DNA of 64,000 bases from Burkholderia sp. TSV86 (GCF_001522865.1 NZ_LOWB01000133.1:51708-115707); one strand, 5' to 3'. Shown: positions 17,708 to 30,818, numbered from the stretch's first letter. The notes: generated from the letters alone by a model not told the origin. Translations and numbers: made by a program.

Positions 17708-17779
17708 ATTCTGCAAAACCAGCGCGTCAAACTGGGATAAAACATAGGCGGGAAGCGGCCACACGCCACTTCCTGCGCA

Positions 17780-20212
<2,433 letters not shown>

Positions 20213-20312
20213 GAAAGTCCACGTTCGAAACAGGTTGGATCGAGGCCCGGCGCGGCATCTGGCGCGGCATTCGGCGTGGCCTGCCGGGCACGGAGCGAGG
20301 CGGTCGCGCCGG

Positions 20313-21326
20313 TCAGGCGAACTGCCGCAGGAAACGCAGATCGTTCTCGAAGAATAGACGCAGATCCTGCACACCGTAGCGCAGCATCGTCAGCCGCTCG
20401 AGGCCGCTGCCGAACGCAAAACCGATATAGCGCTCGGGATCGAAGCCCATGTTGCGGATCACGGTCGGATGCACCTGCCCCGAACCGGAGATCTCAAGCC
20501 ATTTGCCCGCATTCTTGCCGTGCTCGAACATCATGTCGATCTCGGCCGACGGCTCGGTAAATGGGAAGTACGACGGGCGAAAGCGCACGAGAATATCGTC
20601 GCGCTCGAAGAATTTCTTCAGAAAATCGGTGTAGACGCCTTTTAGATCCGCGAAGCTGACGTTCTCGTCGATCCACAGCCCTTCGACTTGGTTGAACATC
20701 GGCGAGTGCGTCGCGTCGCTGTCGACGCGATATGTGCGGCCCGGCGCGATCACCTTGATCGGCGGCCGGTTCATCCGCGCGTAGCGGACCTGCATTGGGC
20801 TCGTATGGGTACGCAACAGCAGCGGACGGCCGTCGTCATCCTTGCCGTCGATATAAAACGTATCCTGCATCGAACGCGCCGGGTGGTTCTCCGGGCTGTT
20901 CAGCGCAGTAAAGTTATACCAATCGGTTTCGATCTCGGGGCCGTCGGCCACGTCGAAGCCGATCGAGCGAAAAATCTGCTCGACGCGCTCCCAGGTGCGC
21001 ATCACCGGATGCAGGCTGCCCGTGCCCGCGCCGCGGCCGGGCAGCGTGACGTCGATCGCCTCGGTGGCAAGACGCTGATTCAACAGCGCGTCGGCGAGCG
21101 CTTGGCGGCGCGCGTTGAGCGCAGCCTCAACCTGCTGCTTCGCGACATTGATTCGCGCGCCTTCCGTCTTGCGCGTGTCGGGATCGAGCTTGCCGAGGTT
21201 CTTCAGCCGCTCGGTCAACACGCCCGACTTACCGAGGAAGCGCGCCTTTTCGTTCTCGAGCGTGGTGATATCGGCAGCCCCTTCGAACGACTGCTTCGCA
21301 TCGGCGACAATCTGATCCAGATCCAT
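20313..21326 (-). CDS. pheS: Phenylalanyl-tRNA synthetase alpha subunit
   Basis: The catalytic alpha subunit of PheRS has 337 residues. An N-terminal coiled coil (about 1-85) is followed by the class II core: motif 2 region [16 protein letters not shown] with [20 protein letters not shown], and motif 3 [18 protein letters not shown] near 305. Start ATG 21326 ([14 protein letters not shown]). A terminator/attenuator-like hairpin lies between rplT and this gene. Confidence 0.97.
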   Translation of the reverse strand: MDLDQIVADAKQSFEGAADITTLENEKARFLGKSGVLTERLKNLGKLDPDTRKTEGARINVAKQQVEAALNARRQALADALLNQRLATEAIDVTLPGRGAGTGSLHPVMRTWERVEQIFRSIGFDVADGPEIETDWYNFTALNSPENHPARSMQDTFYIDGKDDDGRPLLLRTHTSPMQVRYARMNRPPIKVIAPGRTYRVDSDATHSPMFNQVEGLWIDENVSFADLKGVYTDFLKKFFERDDILVRFRPSYFPFTEPSAEIDMMFEHGKNAGKWLEISGSGQVHPTVIRNMGFDPERYIGFAFGSGLERLTMLRYGVQDLRLFFENDLRFLRQFA

Positions 21327-21394
21327 TGGTCCCTTCACTTCCCACGTCAAGGGTTCAGCGCGCATTCGCGACGACACGAAAGCGCCCGACCCAA

Positions 21395-21420
21395 CAAAAA
21401 AGGGGCTCGGAAGAGCCCCG
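21395..21420 (-). terminator. Terminator or attenuator between rplT and pheS
   Basis: On the minus strand GGGGCTC-TTCC-GAGCCCC is followed by TTTTTT, 68 bp after the rplT stop and 69 bp before pheS. It may end the infC-rpmI-rplT transcript or act as a partial attenuator for pheST. Confidence 0.8.
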
Positions 21421-21487
21421 TTTTCGCTGCAGCGGCCGAGATTACCGGAGCATCGCTGCAACTGACCACGCAGTACTAATCTCGCAA

Positions 21488-21847
21488 TTAGGCTGCAACG
21501 GCGGCTTTCACCTGCTTGACGATCGCGGCAAAAGCAGCCTTGTCGAACACCGCCATGTCGGCCAGCACCTTGCGGTCGAGTTCGATCGACGCCTTCTTCA
21601 GGCCATTGATGAACACGCTGTAGGTCATGTCGTGCTGACGCACGGCCGCATTGATACGCGTGATCCACAGTGCGCGGAACACACGCTTCTTGTTGCGGCG
21701 ATCACGGTACGCATATTGACCCGCACGCATCACCGCCTGCTTGGCGATGCGGTAGACATTGTTGCGGCGGCCGCGATAACCCTTGGCCAGGTTGATGATC
21801 TTCTTGTGGCGGGCCCGTGCGGTTACCCCACGTTTGACTCGAGGCAT
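21488..21847 (-). CDS. rplT: 50S ribosomal protein L20
   Basis: L20 is a 23S rRNA-binding protein needed early in 50S assembly and, in enterics, an autogenous repressor of its operon. It has 119 residues, normal length: [60 protein letters not shown]. Start ATG 21847. It is third in infC-rpmI-rplT, 30 bp after rpmI. Confidence 0.98.
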
Positions 21848-21877
21848 GTTTCTCTCCTGTGAGTATCGGTTGAGGGG

Positions 21878-22075
21878 TTACGCGAACGGAAGCATCGCGC
21901 GGACGGAGTTCAGATCGGAATCATGAACGGCCGTGGCGCCGCGCAGATGGCGCTTGTTCTTCGTGGTTTTCTTGGTCAGGATGTGGCGCTTGAAGGCTTG
22001 ACCGCGCTTGACGGTGCCGCCCGGACGCACCACGAAGCGCTTTGCAGCGCTCTTCTTGGTCTTCATCTTAGGCAT
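21878..22075 (-). CDS. rpmI: 50S ribosomal protein L35
   Basis: L35 is a small, very basic 50S protein. All 65 residues match the family ([60 protein letters not shown]). Start ATG 22075. It lies between infC and rplT in the conserved operon. Confidence 0.98.
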
Positions 22076-22265
22076 GACGAACAACTCCAGTTTATTTGAT
22101 GGAGATGGGTGTGCGGTTGGCTTTTCGCCCCTGACCCGCCCTTCGAAACCCAGTCCACTTGTGTACGGCGCGCCGCAAGCAGCCGCCGCCGTTTCGGGCG
22201 CGCCGCCCTGACCGGGCGACACGCCGAACCACTGCAAAGCCGCGCGCATGTCGCGCGCAGGCCGG

Positions 22266-22790
22266 TTACTTCTTCTTCTTCGGCGAGAGCACCATGATCA
22301 TCTGACGCCCTTCCATCTTCGGCATCTGCTCGACCTGGCCCACTTCCTCGAGATCGGTACGCAAACGCTCGAGCATGCGCATGCCGATTTCCTGGTGAGC
22401 CATTTCGCGGCCGCGGAAACGCAACGTGATCTTCGTCTTGTCGCCTTCCTCGAGGAAGCGCACGAGGTTGCGAAGCTTGACGTTGTAATCACCGTCATCG
22501 GTACCCGGGCGGAACTTGACTTCCTTGACCTGGATGACCTTCTGCTTCAGCTTCGCCTCATGCTGCTTCTTGGCTTCCTGGTACTTGAACTTGCCGTAAT
22601 CCATCAAGCGGCAAACCGGCGGAACCGCCTGCGGCGCGATTTCCACCAGGTCAACATCCAGTTCTTCCGATTTACGGAAAGCATCGGCGAGCTTTACGAT
22701 ACCGAGCGGTTCGTTCTCGATTCCGACCAGACGCACTTCCGGCGCAGTAATTTCACCGTTGATGCGATGCGACGACTTATCAGTAGCGAT
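22266..22790 (-). CDS. infC: Translation initiation factor IF-3, non-canonical ATC start
   Basis: IF-3 prevents premature 50S joining and proofreads the start codon. The 174-residue product has the N-domain ([20 protein letters not shown]), a linker helix, and the C-domain with [20 protein letters not shown] and the Lys-rich tail SPKKKK. The true start is most likely ATC at 22788-22790: it gives the family N-terminus (M)[13 protein letters not shown], and GAGG lies 9 bases upstream. No ATG, GTG or TTG precedes residue 19 in frame. Rare AUU/AUC starts are a known device for IF-3 autoregulation. It follows thrS by 49 bp. Confidence 0.96.
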
Positions 22791-22839
22791 GTTACGTTTC
22801 CTCTAAAAATTAAAAAAACGAGCCGCGCTGCCAGGGCGG

Positions 22840-24747
22840 TTACTTGAACGCCTGGATTTCTCCACGCAGGCGCTCAACAAAGGCCTCGACCGGGAGAACC
22901 CCCAGATCGACGCCGCCACGGGCACGCACGGCTACCGTTTGCGCTTCACGCTCCTTATCGCCTACGACGAGCAGGTAGGGAACTTTTTCGAGCGTGTGCT
23001 CGCGTATTTTATAGCTAATTTTCTCGTTGCGCAAATCAACCGACGCTCTAACCCCTTGTTTTTGCAATGTTTGAGCAACAGATTGCGCATATTCGGCCTG
23101 ACTTTCAGCGATATTCAGCACAACCGCCTGCACCGGGGCAAGCCAAATCGGCATTGCACCAGCATGGTGCTCAATCAAAATACCGAGAAAACGCTCCATC
23201 GATCCGACAATCGCCCGATGCAGCATCACCGGCCGGCGGCGGCTATTGTCCTCGGCGACGTACTCCGCGCCGAGCCGCTCCGGCAGCAGCATGTCGAGTT
23301 GCAGCGTGCCGCATTGCCACGAACGGCCAAGCGCGTCCTTGATGTGGTACTCGATCTTCGGGCCGTAGAACGCCCCCTCGCCCGGCAGTTCCTCCCATTC
23401 GAGGCCGCAGGCCTTCAGCGCGTTGCGCAGGCCCTCTTCCGCGTGATCCCAAGTCTCGTCCGAGCCCATTCGCTGCTCCGGACGCAGCGACAGCTTGATG
23501 TCGATGCGCTCGAAGCCGAAATCATCGTAGACGCTCATCGCGAGCTTGTTGAACGCGATCGCCTCGGCGTTGATCTGGTCTTCCGTGCAAAAGATGTGCG
23601 CATCGTCCTGCACGAAGCCGCGCACGCGCATCAGCCCGTGCAACGCGCCCGACGCCTCGTTGCGATGGCACGAGCCGAACTCCGCGTAACGCAACGGCAG
23701 GTCGCGGTACGAGCGCAACCCGTGCTTGAACACCTGCACGTGCCCCGGACAGTTCATCGGCTTGATCGCGTAATCGCGCTTCTCCGACTCCGTCGTAAAC
23801 ATGTTGTCGCGATAGTTCTGCCAATGGCCCGACGCCTCCCACAGCGAGCGGTCCATGATCATCGGCGTCTTGATCTCGAGATAGCCCGCGTCATTCAGCC
23901 GGCGGCGCATATACTGTTCGACCTGCTGCCACAGCGTCCATCCCTTCGGATGCCAGAACACCATGCCAGGCGACTCTTCCTGAATATGGAACAGATCGAG
24001 CTGCTTGCCGAGCTTGCGGTGATCGCGCTTTTCCGCCTCTTCGAGCATGTGCAGGTACGCATCCTGGTCTTCCTTCTTCGTCCACGCGGTGCCGTAGATC
24101 CGCTGCAACTGCTCGTTCCTCGAATCGCCGCGCCAGTACGCGCCCGCCACCTTCATCAGCTTGAAGACCTTCAACTTGCCGGTCGACGGCACGTGAGGGC
24201 CGCGGCACAGATCGGTGAAGCCGCCGTGCGAATACAGCTTGATCTCGTCGCTCGACGGAATCGATTCGATGATCTCGGCCTTGTACTTCTCACCGATGCC
24301 CCGGAAGTACGCAGCGGCCTCGTCGCGCGACACGACGCGGCGCGTGACCGGCTCGTCCTTCTTCGCGAGTTCCTGCATCCGCTTTTCGATCTTCTCGAGA
24401 TCCTCCGGCGTGAAAGGCCGGCTGTACGAGAAGTCATAATAGAAACCGTTGTCGATCACGGGGCCGATCGTTACCTGGGCTTCCGGATACAGTTCCTTGA
24501 CCGCATAGGCGAGCAGGTGCGCCGTCGAGTGACGGATGATGTCGAGACCGTCCGCATCCTTATCCGTGACGATCGCAAGCGATGCGTCGCGATCGATCAG
24601 CGCGGACATATCGACGAGTTCGCCGTCCAGCTTGCCGCCGAGCGCAGCCTTCGCGAGGCCGGGACCGATCGACGCCGCGACTTCGGCGACCGTCACCGGA
24701 TGCTCGTACTGGCGAATCGAGCCGTCGGGCAGGCGTATCGAAACCAT
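22840..24747 (-). CDS. thrS: Threonyl-tRNA synthetase
   Basis: ThrRS charges tRNA-Thr and edits mischarged Ser. The 635 residues follow the family order: TGS domain (1 to about 61, [20 protein letters not shown]), N2 editing domain ([17 protein letters not shown] near 73), class II core with the zinc-site Cys in [10 protein letters not shown] and motif 2 [20 protein letters not shown], motif 3 region [17 protein letters not shown], and anticodon domain (about 535-635). Start ATG 24747 has GGAG 9 bases upstream. It heads the thrS-infC-rpmI-rplT block. Confidence 0.98.
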   Translation of the reverse strand: MVSIRLPDGSIRQYEHPVTVAEVAASIGPGLAKAALGGKLDGELVDMSALIDRDASLAIVTDKDADGLDIIRHSTAHLLAYAVKELYPEAQVTIGPVIDNGFYYDFSYSRPFTPEDLEKIEKRMQELAKKDEPVTRRVVSRDEAAAYFRGIGEKYKAEIIESIPSSDEIKLYSHGGFTDLCRGPHVPSTGKLKVFKLMKVAGAYWRGDSRNEQLQRIYGTAWTKKEDQDAYLHMLEEAEKRDHRKLGKQLDLFHIQEESPGMVFWHPKGWTLWQQVEQYMRRRLNDAGYLEIKTPMIMDRSLWEASGHWQNYRDNMFTTESEKRDYAIKPMNCPGHVQVFKHGLRSYRDLPLRYAEFGSCHRNEASGALHGLMRVRGFVQDDAHIFCTEDQINAEAIAFNKLAMSVYDDFGFERIDIKLSLRPEQRMGSDETWDHAEEGLRNALKACGLEWEELPGEGAFYGPKIEYHIKDALGRSWQCGTLQLDMLLPERLGAEYVAEDNSRRRPVMLHRAIVGSMERFLGILIEHHAGAMPIWLAPVQAVVLNIAESQAEYAQSVAQTLQKQGVRASVDLRNEKISYKIREHTLEKVPYLLVVGDKEREAQTVAVRARGGVDLGVLPVEAFVERLRGEIQAFK

Positions 24748-24821
24748 ATTGGCAATCTCCGTGATGCCGACAGTGAGCGGCGGATTGAGCCGCGCACGAG
24801 GAAACGCCCCGAACGCGCGGC

Positions 24822-24857
24822 AAAAAAAATGCGGCCCCGCTTTCGAGGGGCCGCATT
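24822..24857 (-). terminator. Intrinsic terminator upstream of thrS
   Basis: On the minus strand TGCGGCCCC pairs with GGGGCCGCA, followed by eight T residues. It lies 75 bp before thrS and 112 bp after tRNA-Val. It most simply ends the relA/tRNA-Val transcript, but a thrS leader attenuator is also possible. Confidence 0.83.
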
Positions 24858-24969
24858 CCGATACTTCAAAACCACAAGGCGAAAACGTTCCTCGACTAGC
24901 GTCGCTCCGAATGGGTTTCGGTCAACGTTCGCGGTGTCATAACCGTATTCGCCTTTTGCGATGTGTCAT

Positions 24970-25045
24970 TGGTAGGCTCGATTGGATTCGAACCAACGAC
25001 CCCCACCATGTCAAGGTGGTGCTCTAACCAACTGAGCTACGAGCC
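24970..25045 (-). tRNA. tRNA-Val (anticodon GAC)
   Basis: A 76-nt minus-strand cloverleaf with acceptor GGCTCG/CGAGCC, D-arm AGCTCAGTTGGTTAGAGC, anticodon stem CCACC/GGTGG with loop TTGACAT (anticodon GAC), T-arm GGTTCGAATCC and an encoded CCA (24970-24972). Confidence 0.97.
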
Positions 25046-25163
25046 TGAAGAAGCTGAAATTATATGGAGTTTTTTTAGCCTTGGCAAGAGCTTTCGTCCA
25101 TTCCACTTAGAAAAATTCGCACCCCATTGCCATCGCCATCCGTCCGCCAGCCGCCCCCGGCGC

Positions 25164-27401
25164 TCATGCCTTGCGCACCGCCCGCACGACGCCCGCCACC
25201 TCACCGAGCAACGTGCACGCGCGCTGCACCTGCGACGCACTCGACACCTCGACCGTAAATTGCATGAACGCGGTGTTCCGGCGGCTCTGCGTCTTCACGC
25301 CGGTCACGTTCATCTTCTCGCGCGCAAACACTTCGGAGATGTCGCGCAACAATCCCTGCCGGTCGGTTGCCTCGATCATCAGGTCGACCGGATAGACCGA
25401 CACGCCGCGCCCGCCCAGCACGTCGGCGGACCAAGTCGTCTGCAGCACGCGCTCGGGCGCGCGTTCGGCCATCCGCCGGAACATCGCGCAATCGCTGCGG
25501 TGAATCGACATTCCCTTGCCGCGCGTGACGAAACCGCTGATCGCGTCCGGCGGTGCGGGGCGGCAGCAGCGCGCAAGCTGCGTGAGAAGCGCGTCGACGC
25601 CGACGACGAGCACGCCCGCCGACGCGCCTTGCGTGACGCTCGCGCCGCTACTGCGCTTCTCGAAATTCTCGGGCGCTTCGGGCTCGGGCTCCGGTTGCGG
25701 CGCATCGGAAAGCGCCTGCTCGACGTTGCGCAGGCTGAACTCTTCCTTGCCGACTGCCGAGAACAGTTCGTCGGACGACTTGAAACCAAGCTTCGCCGCA
25801 AGCTGCTCGAGATTCACCGACGTCTTGCCTTCACGCTGCAGCGTCTTCTCGACAAGCGCGCGGCCGCGCGCAACATTCTCTTGCTGGTCGATCAGGTTGA
25901 ACCACGCGCGCACCTTCTGGCGCGCCCGCGCGCTGTGCAGATAACCAAGCTGCGGATTGAGCCAGTCACGCGACGGGCCGCCCTCTTTCACCGTGACGAT
26001 CTCGACCGTCTGGCCGTTCGCAAGCGGCGTGTTGAGCGGCACCATCGCCCCGTCGACGTGCGCGCCGCGGCAGCGGTGGCCAAGCTCGCTGTGCAGGTGA
26101 TACGCGAAGTCGACCGGCGTCGCGCCCTGCGGCAGCGCAATCACGCGCGCCTGCGGCGTCAGCACGTAGATGTGATCGTCGGCAAGCGACGCCTCGCGCA
26201 GCTGCGCCCACGCGTCGCGGCCGCTCGCGTCACCGCCGCTTTCCGCGACGTCGTCCTTCCACGCGAGCAGTTGGCGCAGCCATGCGATCTTCTCGTCGTA
26301 TTTGTCACTCGCCTCGAACTGACCGCCGTAACCGCGCGCGCCCGCTTCCTTATAGCGCCAGTGCGCGGCGACGCCGTATTCGGCGAAGTTATGCATCTCC
26401 TGCGTGCGGATCTGCACTTCGAATGCGCGGCCGTCGTCGCCGATGACGACCGTGTGCAGCGATTTATAACCGTTCGGCTTGGGCCGCGAGATGTAATCGT
26501 CGAACTCCTTCGGCACCGGCTGCCACAGGTGATGGACGATGCCGAGCACCGTGTAGCAATCCTTGATGTCCGGCACGATCACGCGAAACGCTCGCACGTC
26601 GTAAAGCTCGGAGAAATCGAGTTCCTTGCCGCGCATCTTGCGCCAGATGCTGTAGATATGCTTGGGCCGGCCGCTCACGTCGGCCTGGATCTGCGCGGCG
26701 GCCAATTCGCGCTCGAGACGCCCGATTGCTTCTGCGACGTATGCCTCGCGCTCGACGCGCTTCTCGTCGAGCAGCTTCGCGATGCGTTTATAGGTAACGG
26801 GGTCCTCGAAGCGAAACGCGAGATCCTCCAGCTCCCACTTGAGCTGCCAGATACCGAGCCGGTTCGCGAGCGGCGCATAGATTTCGAGCGTCTCGCGCGC
26901 CAAATCAGGCGGCGGCGCGATCTTCGCGGCGGCGTAGTAGCGCATCGACTGCAACCGCGACGCGAGCCGGATCAGCACGACGCGAATGTCCTGCGCGAAC
27001 GCGAGCAGCATCTTGCGCAGCGCCTCGATCTGCGCGCGCCGCTGCGCCTGCGCGTCGCGGCCGGCATCGGCCGCCGCGTTCTGCGCGGCGCGCAGACTCA
27101 CGGTACCCAGACGCAGCAGCTTGCGCACGTCGTTGACGAGTTGCACGACCTCGTCGCCGAAATGCGCGGCGATCTGCGTATCGGGATCGCTCAAATGCGG
27201 CGTCAGCGCGAAGAGCGCGGCCGCGCTCACCGCGGGCGGATCGACGTTCAACCGCTGCATGATCGACGCCGTGCCCGCCGCATGCTCGACGAGCAGCTCG
27301 CCCGACGACAGCCGCGCATCGCCCGCGTGCTCGCGCACGAATGCGAGCGCGTCGTCGAACGACGGCGCCGCAACGGCGGCAGAAGCCGATTCGGCTGTCA
27401 T
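25164..27401 (-). CDS. relA: (p)ppGpp synthetase RelA
   Basis: RelA makes (p)ppGpp on stalled ribosomes. The 745 residues contain an N-terminal HD-like region in which the catalytic HD motif is degenerate (VEHAAGTASIM), as in synthetase-only RelA. The synthetase domain follows at about 235-350 (HIYSIWRKMRGKELDFSELY, DVRAFRVIVPDIKDCYTVLG, PKPNGYKSLHTVV). Then come TGS (about 408-470, HIYVLTPQARVIALPQGATP), a zinc-finger region with RCCRPAPPD and HRSDC, and a C-terminal ACT domain. I chose ATG 27401 because AGGG lies 7 bases upstream; the in-frame ATG at 27419 lacks such a site. tRNA-Val lies downstream. Confidence 0.95.
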   Translation of the reverse strand: MTAESASAAVAAPSFDDALAFVREHAGDARLSSGELLVEHAAGTASIMQRLNVDPPAVSAAALFALTPHLSDPDTQIAAHFGDEVVQLVNDVRKLLRLGTVSLRAAQNAAADAGRDAQAQRRAQIEALRKMLLAFAQDIRVVLIRLASRLQSMRYYAAAKIAPPPDLARETLEIYAPLANRLGIWQLKWELEDLAFRFEDPVTYKRIAKLLDEKRVEREAYVAEAIGRLERELAAAQIQADVSGRPKHIYSIWRKMRGKELDFSELYDVRAFRVIVPDIKDCYTVLGIVHHLWQPVPKEFDDYISRPKPNGYKSLHTVVIGDDGRAFEVQIRTQEMHNFAEYGVAAHWRYKEAGARGYGGQFEASDKYDEKIAWLRQLLAWKDDVAESGGDASGRDAWAQLREASLADDHIYVLTPQARVIALPQGATPVDFAYHLHSELGHRCRGAHVDGAMVPLNTPLANGQTVEIVTVKEGGPSRDWLNPQLGYLHSARARQKVRAWFNLIDQQENVARGRALVEKTLQREGKTSVNLEQLAAKLGFKSSDELFSAVGKEEFSLRNVEQALSDAPQPEPEPEAPENFEKRSSGASVTQGASAGVLVVGVDALLTQLARCCRPAPPDAISGFVTRGKGMSIHRSDCAMFRRMAERAPERVLQTTWSADVLGGRGVSVYPVDLMIEATDRQGLLRDISEVFAREKMNVTGVKTQSRRNTAFMQFTVEVSSASQVQRACTLLGEVAGVVRAVRKA

Positions 27402-27455
27402 TGTCGTGCCCTGCTTCATCGGTACGTCGTGTTGCACAACCACGCGGCTTACGCT

Positions 27456-27809
27456 TTAGCTCCGTTGCGCGGCGACGATCACGACCTCGACGAGGCAGGC
27501 CGGATCGGCAAGCTTCGCCTCGACAGTTGCGCGCGGCGGCGTCGCGCCCGGCACAACCCATGCGTCCCACACTTCATTCATGCCTGGAAAATTCGCCATG
27601 TCGGAGATGAAAATCTGCACCGACAGCAGATGCGACTTGTCGCTGCCCGCCTCTGCGAGCAGGCGATCGATGTGGCCGAGCACTTCGCGCGTCTGGCCCT
27701 TGATGTCCTGGGCGGTGTCCTCGGCGATCTGGCCCGCGAGATAGACCGTGCCGTTATGGATAGCAATTTCGGAAAGGCGGGGGCCGACGTGGTGACGAAT
27801 GACTGCCAT
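27456..27809 (-). CDS. RidA/YjgF-family protein
   Basis: A 117-residue RidA-superfamily protein, typically an imine/enamine deaminase or a pathway-specific relative. Family features are NGTVYLAGQIAEDTAQDIKG, QTREVLGHIDRLLAEAGSDK, HLLSVQIFISDMANFPGMNE, and the PPRATVEAKL segment whose Arg is the usual ligand-binding residue. Start ATG 27809. It lies between relA (54 bp) and an alpha/beta hydrolase on the same strand and may be co-transcribed. Exact substrate unknown. Confidence 0.92.
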   Translation of the reverse strand: MAVIRHHVGPRLSEIAIHNGTVYLAGQIAEDTAQDIKGQTREVLGHIDRLLAEAGSDKSHLLSVQIFISDMANFPGMNEVWDAWVVPGATPPRATVEAKLADPACLVEVVIVAAQRS

Positions 27810-27921
27810 GAGAAATCCCGGTTGGAAAGTTGATCGAAACACGGCGCGACCCACATCCGGATGAGCCGCGCACGCTTGCGGCCGCATCGCGCCGAACCGC
27901 ATATTATGACGCGTGCTGCGC

Positions 27922-28815
27922 TTATGCGATAAAGAATCGACGCGCAATCGCAATTTGATCGGCGCTCACGAACGCCGGCGCATGGCCCGCTTGCGCGACC
28001 TCGACGCTCGACACCTCGCGCCCGCGCGCCTTCATCGCAGCCACCGTCTCGCTCGACAGCAAATCCGACTGCGCACCGCGCACGACCAACAGCGGGCCGC
28101 CGAACACTTCGAGTGCACGCCACAGCAGCGTTTCGCCGAGCGCATTCGCCTCGGGCGTCGCGGCGGCGAACGGCTCGACGATCCGCGGATCGTAGCGTGT
28201 GCGCCATCCGCCGTCCGCGTCCTGCTTGAGCAGCGGCCGGTTGATCTCGCGCCATTCGTCAGGCGTGAGCGGGCCGAACGGCAGCGACAGCGAGGTCAAA
28301 TAATCGACCCCTTCTTGCTCGGTCGCAAAGCGCTTGTCGAGCCCGAGATATTCGCCGATCCGCGCCAGTGCCGGGGGCTCGATATGCGGGCCGATATCGT
28401 TGACGAGCATCTTGCCGATCGGCGTGCCCGGCAACCCGCCGAGCGCGAATCCGATCAAGCCGCCCATCGACGTGCCGAACCAGTCGACCCGTTCGACGTC
28501 GAGCCGCGCGATCAACGTCACCATGTCGGCGACGTATTGCGGTATGCCGTAGAGCTTCGGGTCGGCAAGCCAGTCGGAGCGGCCGCGCCCGACGATGTCG
28601 GGACACACGACGCGATAGACATCGGCGAGCGCCGCGGCAAGCCGGTCGAAATCGCGCCCCGAGCGGGTCAGGCCGTGCACGCAGACGAGCACGCGGGGAT
28701 TGTCCGGCTCGCCCCACTCGGTATAGGCGACATGGTGCAGGCCAACGGGGCTCGCGCATTGAACGCGGCGCTCGCGAGGCTGCCGCAAAGAGGAAGGGGC
28801 AAGGTTCGATGACAT
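27922..28815 (-). CDS. Alpha/beta-fold hydrolase
   Basis: A 297-residue alpha/beta hydrolase with oxyanion motif VCVHGLTRSGRDFDRL, nucleophile elbow FGTSMGGLIGFALGG (Ser), an acidic residue in LLVVRGAQSDLLS and the catalytic His in QAGHAPAF. Substrate cannot be inferred. I chose ATG 28815 because AGGA is 7 bases upstream; a longer form from ATG 28842 lacks a site. RidA follows on the same strand. Confidence 0.9.
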   Translation of the reverse strand: MSSNLAPSSLRQPRERRVQCASPVGLHHVAYTEWGEPDNPRVLVCVHGLTRSGRDFDRLAAALADVYRVVCPDIVGRGRSDWLADPKLYGIPQYVADMVTLIARLDVERVDWFGTSMGGLIGFALGGLPGTPIGKMLVNDIGPHIEPPALARIGEYLGLDKRFATEQEGVDYLTSLSLPFGPLTPDEWREINRPLLKQDADGGWRTRYDPRIVEPFAAATPEANALGETLLWRALEVFGGPLLVVRGAQSDLLSSETVAAMKARGREVSSVEVAQAGHAPAFVSADQIAIARRFFIA

Positions 28816-29217
28816 CTGCGCATCCTGACGAACAATTGGCATGAAGAACGCCCGTCGCGCCGAAGGAGACGGGCCACCGGGCACACGGATCGATTGTAAT
28901 CCGCGTTGCGCCGGCGTGATCCGCAGATCAGCCGTCCGGCCGATGCGACACGTTGCGCATACGGCCGTCGAAGCCCCTCATGCCAAGCCTGACGCCATTC
29001 AGCCAGCACCAGCCGCCCCCTTTGCCGACCACAGCGGCAACGCCAGCCGCAAGCGAGCGCGCCGCCGTCATGGACCAGCACGGCTGCACCATAGCAAAAC
29101 GCCCCGCGTTTTACCCAACGCGGGGCGTTTTGCAGCGCGGGCCGGCGGCCGGGTTTCAGCGCATGCCCGCCAGGCAACGGCTACTCGGCAACACAAACAA
29201 GACTGCCGCCGCGCCCG
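28816..29217. other. Intergenic region with one terminator
   Basis: Apart from the bidirectional terminator at 29096-29131 and the presumed promoter of the hydrolase gene near its start, I see no gene or RNA in this stretch. Confidence 0.5.
29096..29131. terminator. Bidirectional intrinsic terminator after scoB
   Basis: AAAACGCCCCGCGTT pairs with AACGCGGGGCGTTTT around a 6-nt loop, with A/T runs on both sides. On the minus strand it ends the scoAB operon. Confidence 0.85.
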
Positions 29218-29859
29218 CTACGCGAACGCGCTCACGTCCAGCGGCGCGCCCGTCTTCGCCTGGATCTCGTCGACGCTCACGCCGTCAGCCAGTTCGACGA
29301 GCTTCAGCCCGCCGTCCGTCACATCGATCACGCCAAGATCGGTGATGATCCGGTCGACGACGCCAACGCCCGTCAACGGCAGCGAACATGTATCGAGAAT
29401 CTTGTGCTGGTCGCCCTTCGCAACATGTTCCATCAATACGATCACGCGCTTGACGCCCGCGACGAGATCCATCGCGCCGCCCATCCCCTTGATCATCTTG
29501 CCGGGGATCATCCAGTTCGCGAGATCGCCGTTCTTGCTGACCTGCATCGCGCCGAGAATCGCGAGGTTGATGTGGCCGCCGCGAATCATCGCGAACGAAT
29601 CGGCCGACGAAAAAATCGACGAACCCGGCAACGTTGTCACGGTCTGCTTGCCGGCGTTGATGAGATCGGCGTCGACTTCGGCCTCGGTCGGTGACGGCCC
29701 GATGCCGAGCAGACCGTTCTCCGATTGCAGCCAGACTTCGATGCCCGCCGGCACGTGGTTCGCGACGAGTGTCGGCAACCCGATACCGAGATTCACATAA
29801 AAACCGTCCTGCAGTTCTTGCGCCGCGCGCGCAGCCATCTGGTCACGATTCCAAGCCAT
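29218..29859 (-). CDS. scoB: 3-oxoacid CoA-transferase subunit B
   Basis: The beta subunit of a succinyl-CoA:3-ketoacid-type CoA-transferase, which moves CoA between succinate and acetoacetate or a related oxoacid. The 213 residues include [20 protein letters not shown] and the signature [10 protein letters not shown], whose Glu forms the acyl-CoA thioester intermediate. Start ATG 29859 with GGAGA upstream. It begins one base before the scoA stop region ends (scoA stop at 29861-29863), so the subunits are translationally linked. Specificity (succinyl versus 3-oxoadipate) is not certain. Confidence 0.93.
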   Translation of the reverse strand: MAWNRDQMAARAAQELQDGFYVNLGIGLPTLVANHVPAGIEVWLQSENGLLGIGPSPTEAEVDADLINAGKQTVTTLPGSSIFSSADSFAMIRGGHINLAILGAMQVSKNGDLANWMIPGKMIKGMGGAMDLVAGVKRVIVLMEHVAKGDQHKILDTCSLPLTGVGVVDRIITDLGVIDVTDGGLKLVELADGVSVDEIQAKTGAPLDVSAFA

Positions 29860-29860
29860 C

Positions 29861-30565
29861 TCAGTCTCCTTTCGCGCGCACGACGCGTTGTTCGATGCGT
29901 TTTTCCGGCGTCGCATTGAGTACGAGCCGCTGCACGAAGATGCCTGGCGTATGGATCTGATCCGGATCGAATTCGCCGTTCTCGACGATCTCCTCGACCT
30001 CGGCAACCGTAACGCGCCCCGCCATCGCGCACATCGGGTTGAAGTTGCGAGCGGTGCGGCGATAAATCAGATTGCCCGACTTGTCGGCCTTCCACGCCTT
30101 CACGAGCGCGACATCGGCGGTCAGCGACGGCTCCAGCACATACTGCTTGCCGCCGAACTCGCGCGTCTCCTTACCTTCGGCGATCACGGTGCCATAGCCG
30201 GTCTGCGTGAAGAACGCCGGGATGCCCGCGCCGCCTGCGCGCAGCTTTTCGGCAAGCGTGCCTTGCGGCGTGAATTCAAGCTCGAGTTCGCCGGCCAAAT
30301 ACTGACGCTCGAATTCCTTGTTCTCGCCGACGTATGACGAAACCATTTTCTTGATCTGCCGGGTTTCGAGCAGCAGGCCAAGGCCGAAGCCGTCGACACC
30401 CGCATTGTTGCTGATACAGGTGATGCCCTTCACGCCGGAATCGCGCAGCGCGGTGATCAACGCCTCAGGAATCCCGCACAAGCCGAAGCCGCCCACCGCA
30501 AAAGTCTGTCCGTCGCTCACGATGCCCTCGAGCGCGGCAGCCGCACTGGGGTAGATTTTGTTCAT
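29861..30565 (-). CDS. scoA: 3-oxoacid CoA-transferase subunit A
   Basis: The alpha subunit of the CoA-transferase, 234 residues. It carries the family motif [20 protein letters not shown] near 24, and [15 protein letters not shown] and [20 protein letters not shown]. Start ATG 30565. It is first in a two-gene operon with scoB and divergent from a PAS-LuxR regulator that may control it. Confidence 0.93.
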   Translation of the reverse strand: MNKIYPSAAAALEGIVSDGQTFAVGGFGLCGIPEALITALRDSGVKGITCISNNAGVDGFGLGLLLETRQIKKMVSSYVGENKEFERQYLAGELELEFTPQGTLAEKLRAGGAGIPAFFTQTGYGTVIAEGKETREFGGKQYVLEPSLTADVALVKAWKADKSGNLIYRRTARNFNPMCAMAGRVTVAEVEEIVENGEFDPDQIHTPGIFVQRLVLNATPEKRIEQRVVRAKGD

Positions 30566-30818
30566 CTGTGTCCCTTCCTCTATGGAAAACGGTTCGACGG
30601 CTCATGCGGCCTGCTCGTCCGCCTGCTCCGCCACACCACATTCTAGGCACGCGCGGCCCATGCTGCCGCGGCGCACAATTATTCTCACCGCCTCCGCAGC
30701 ATGAGAGCCGCGACCTGCCCGAAAGGGTACGATGCGCTCGACATGGGGCACAATACGCAAAAATGCATAAGTGTTCGCCGTAGCCCGCGCGGCGTCCCGC
30801 CACCGCCCACCCGCTTCC

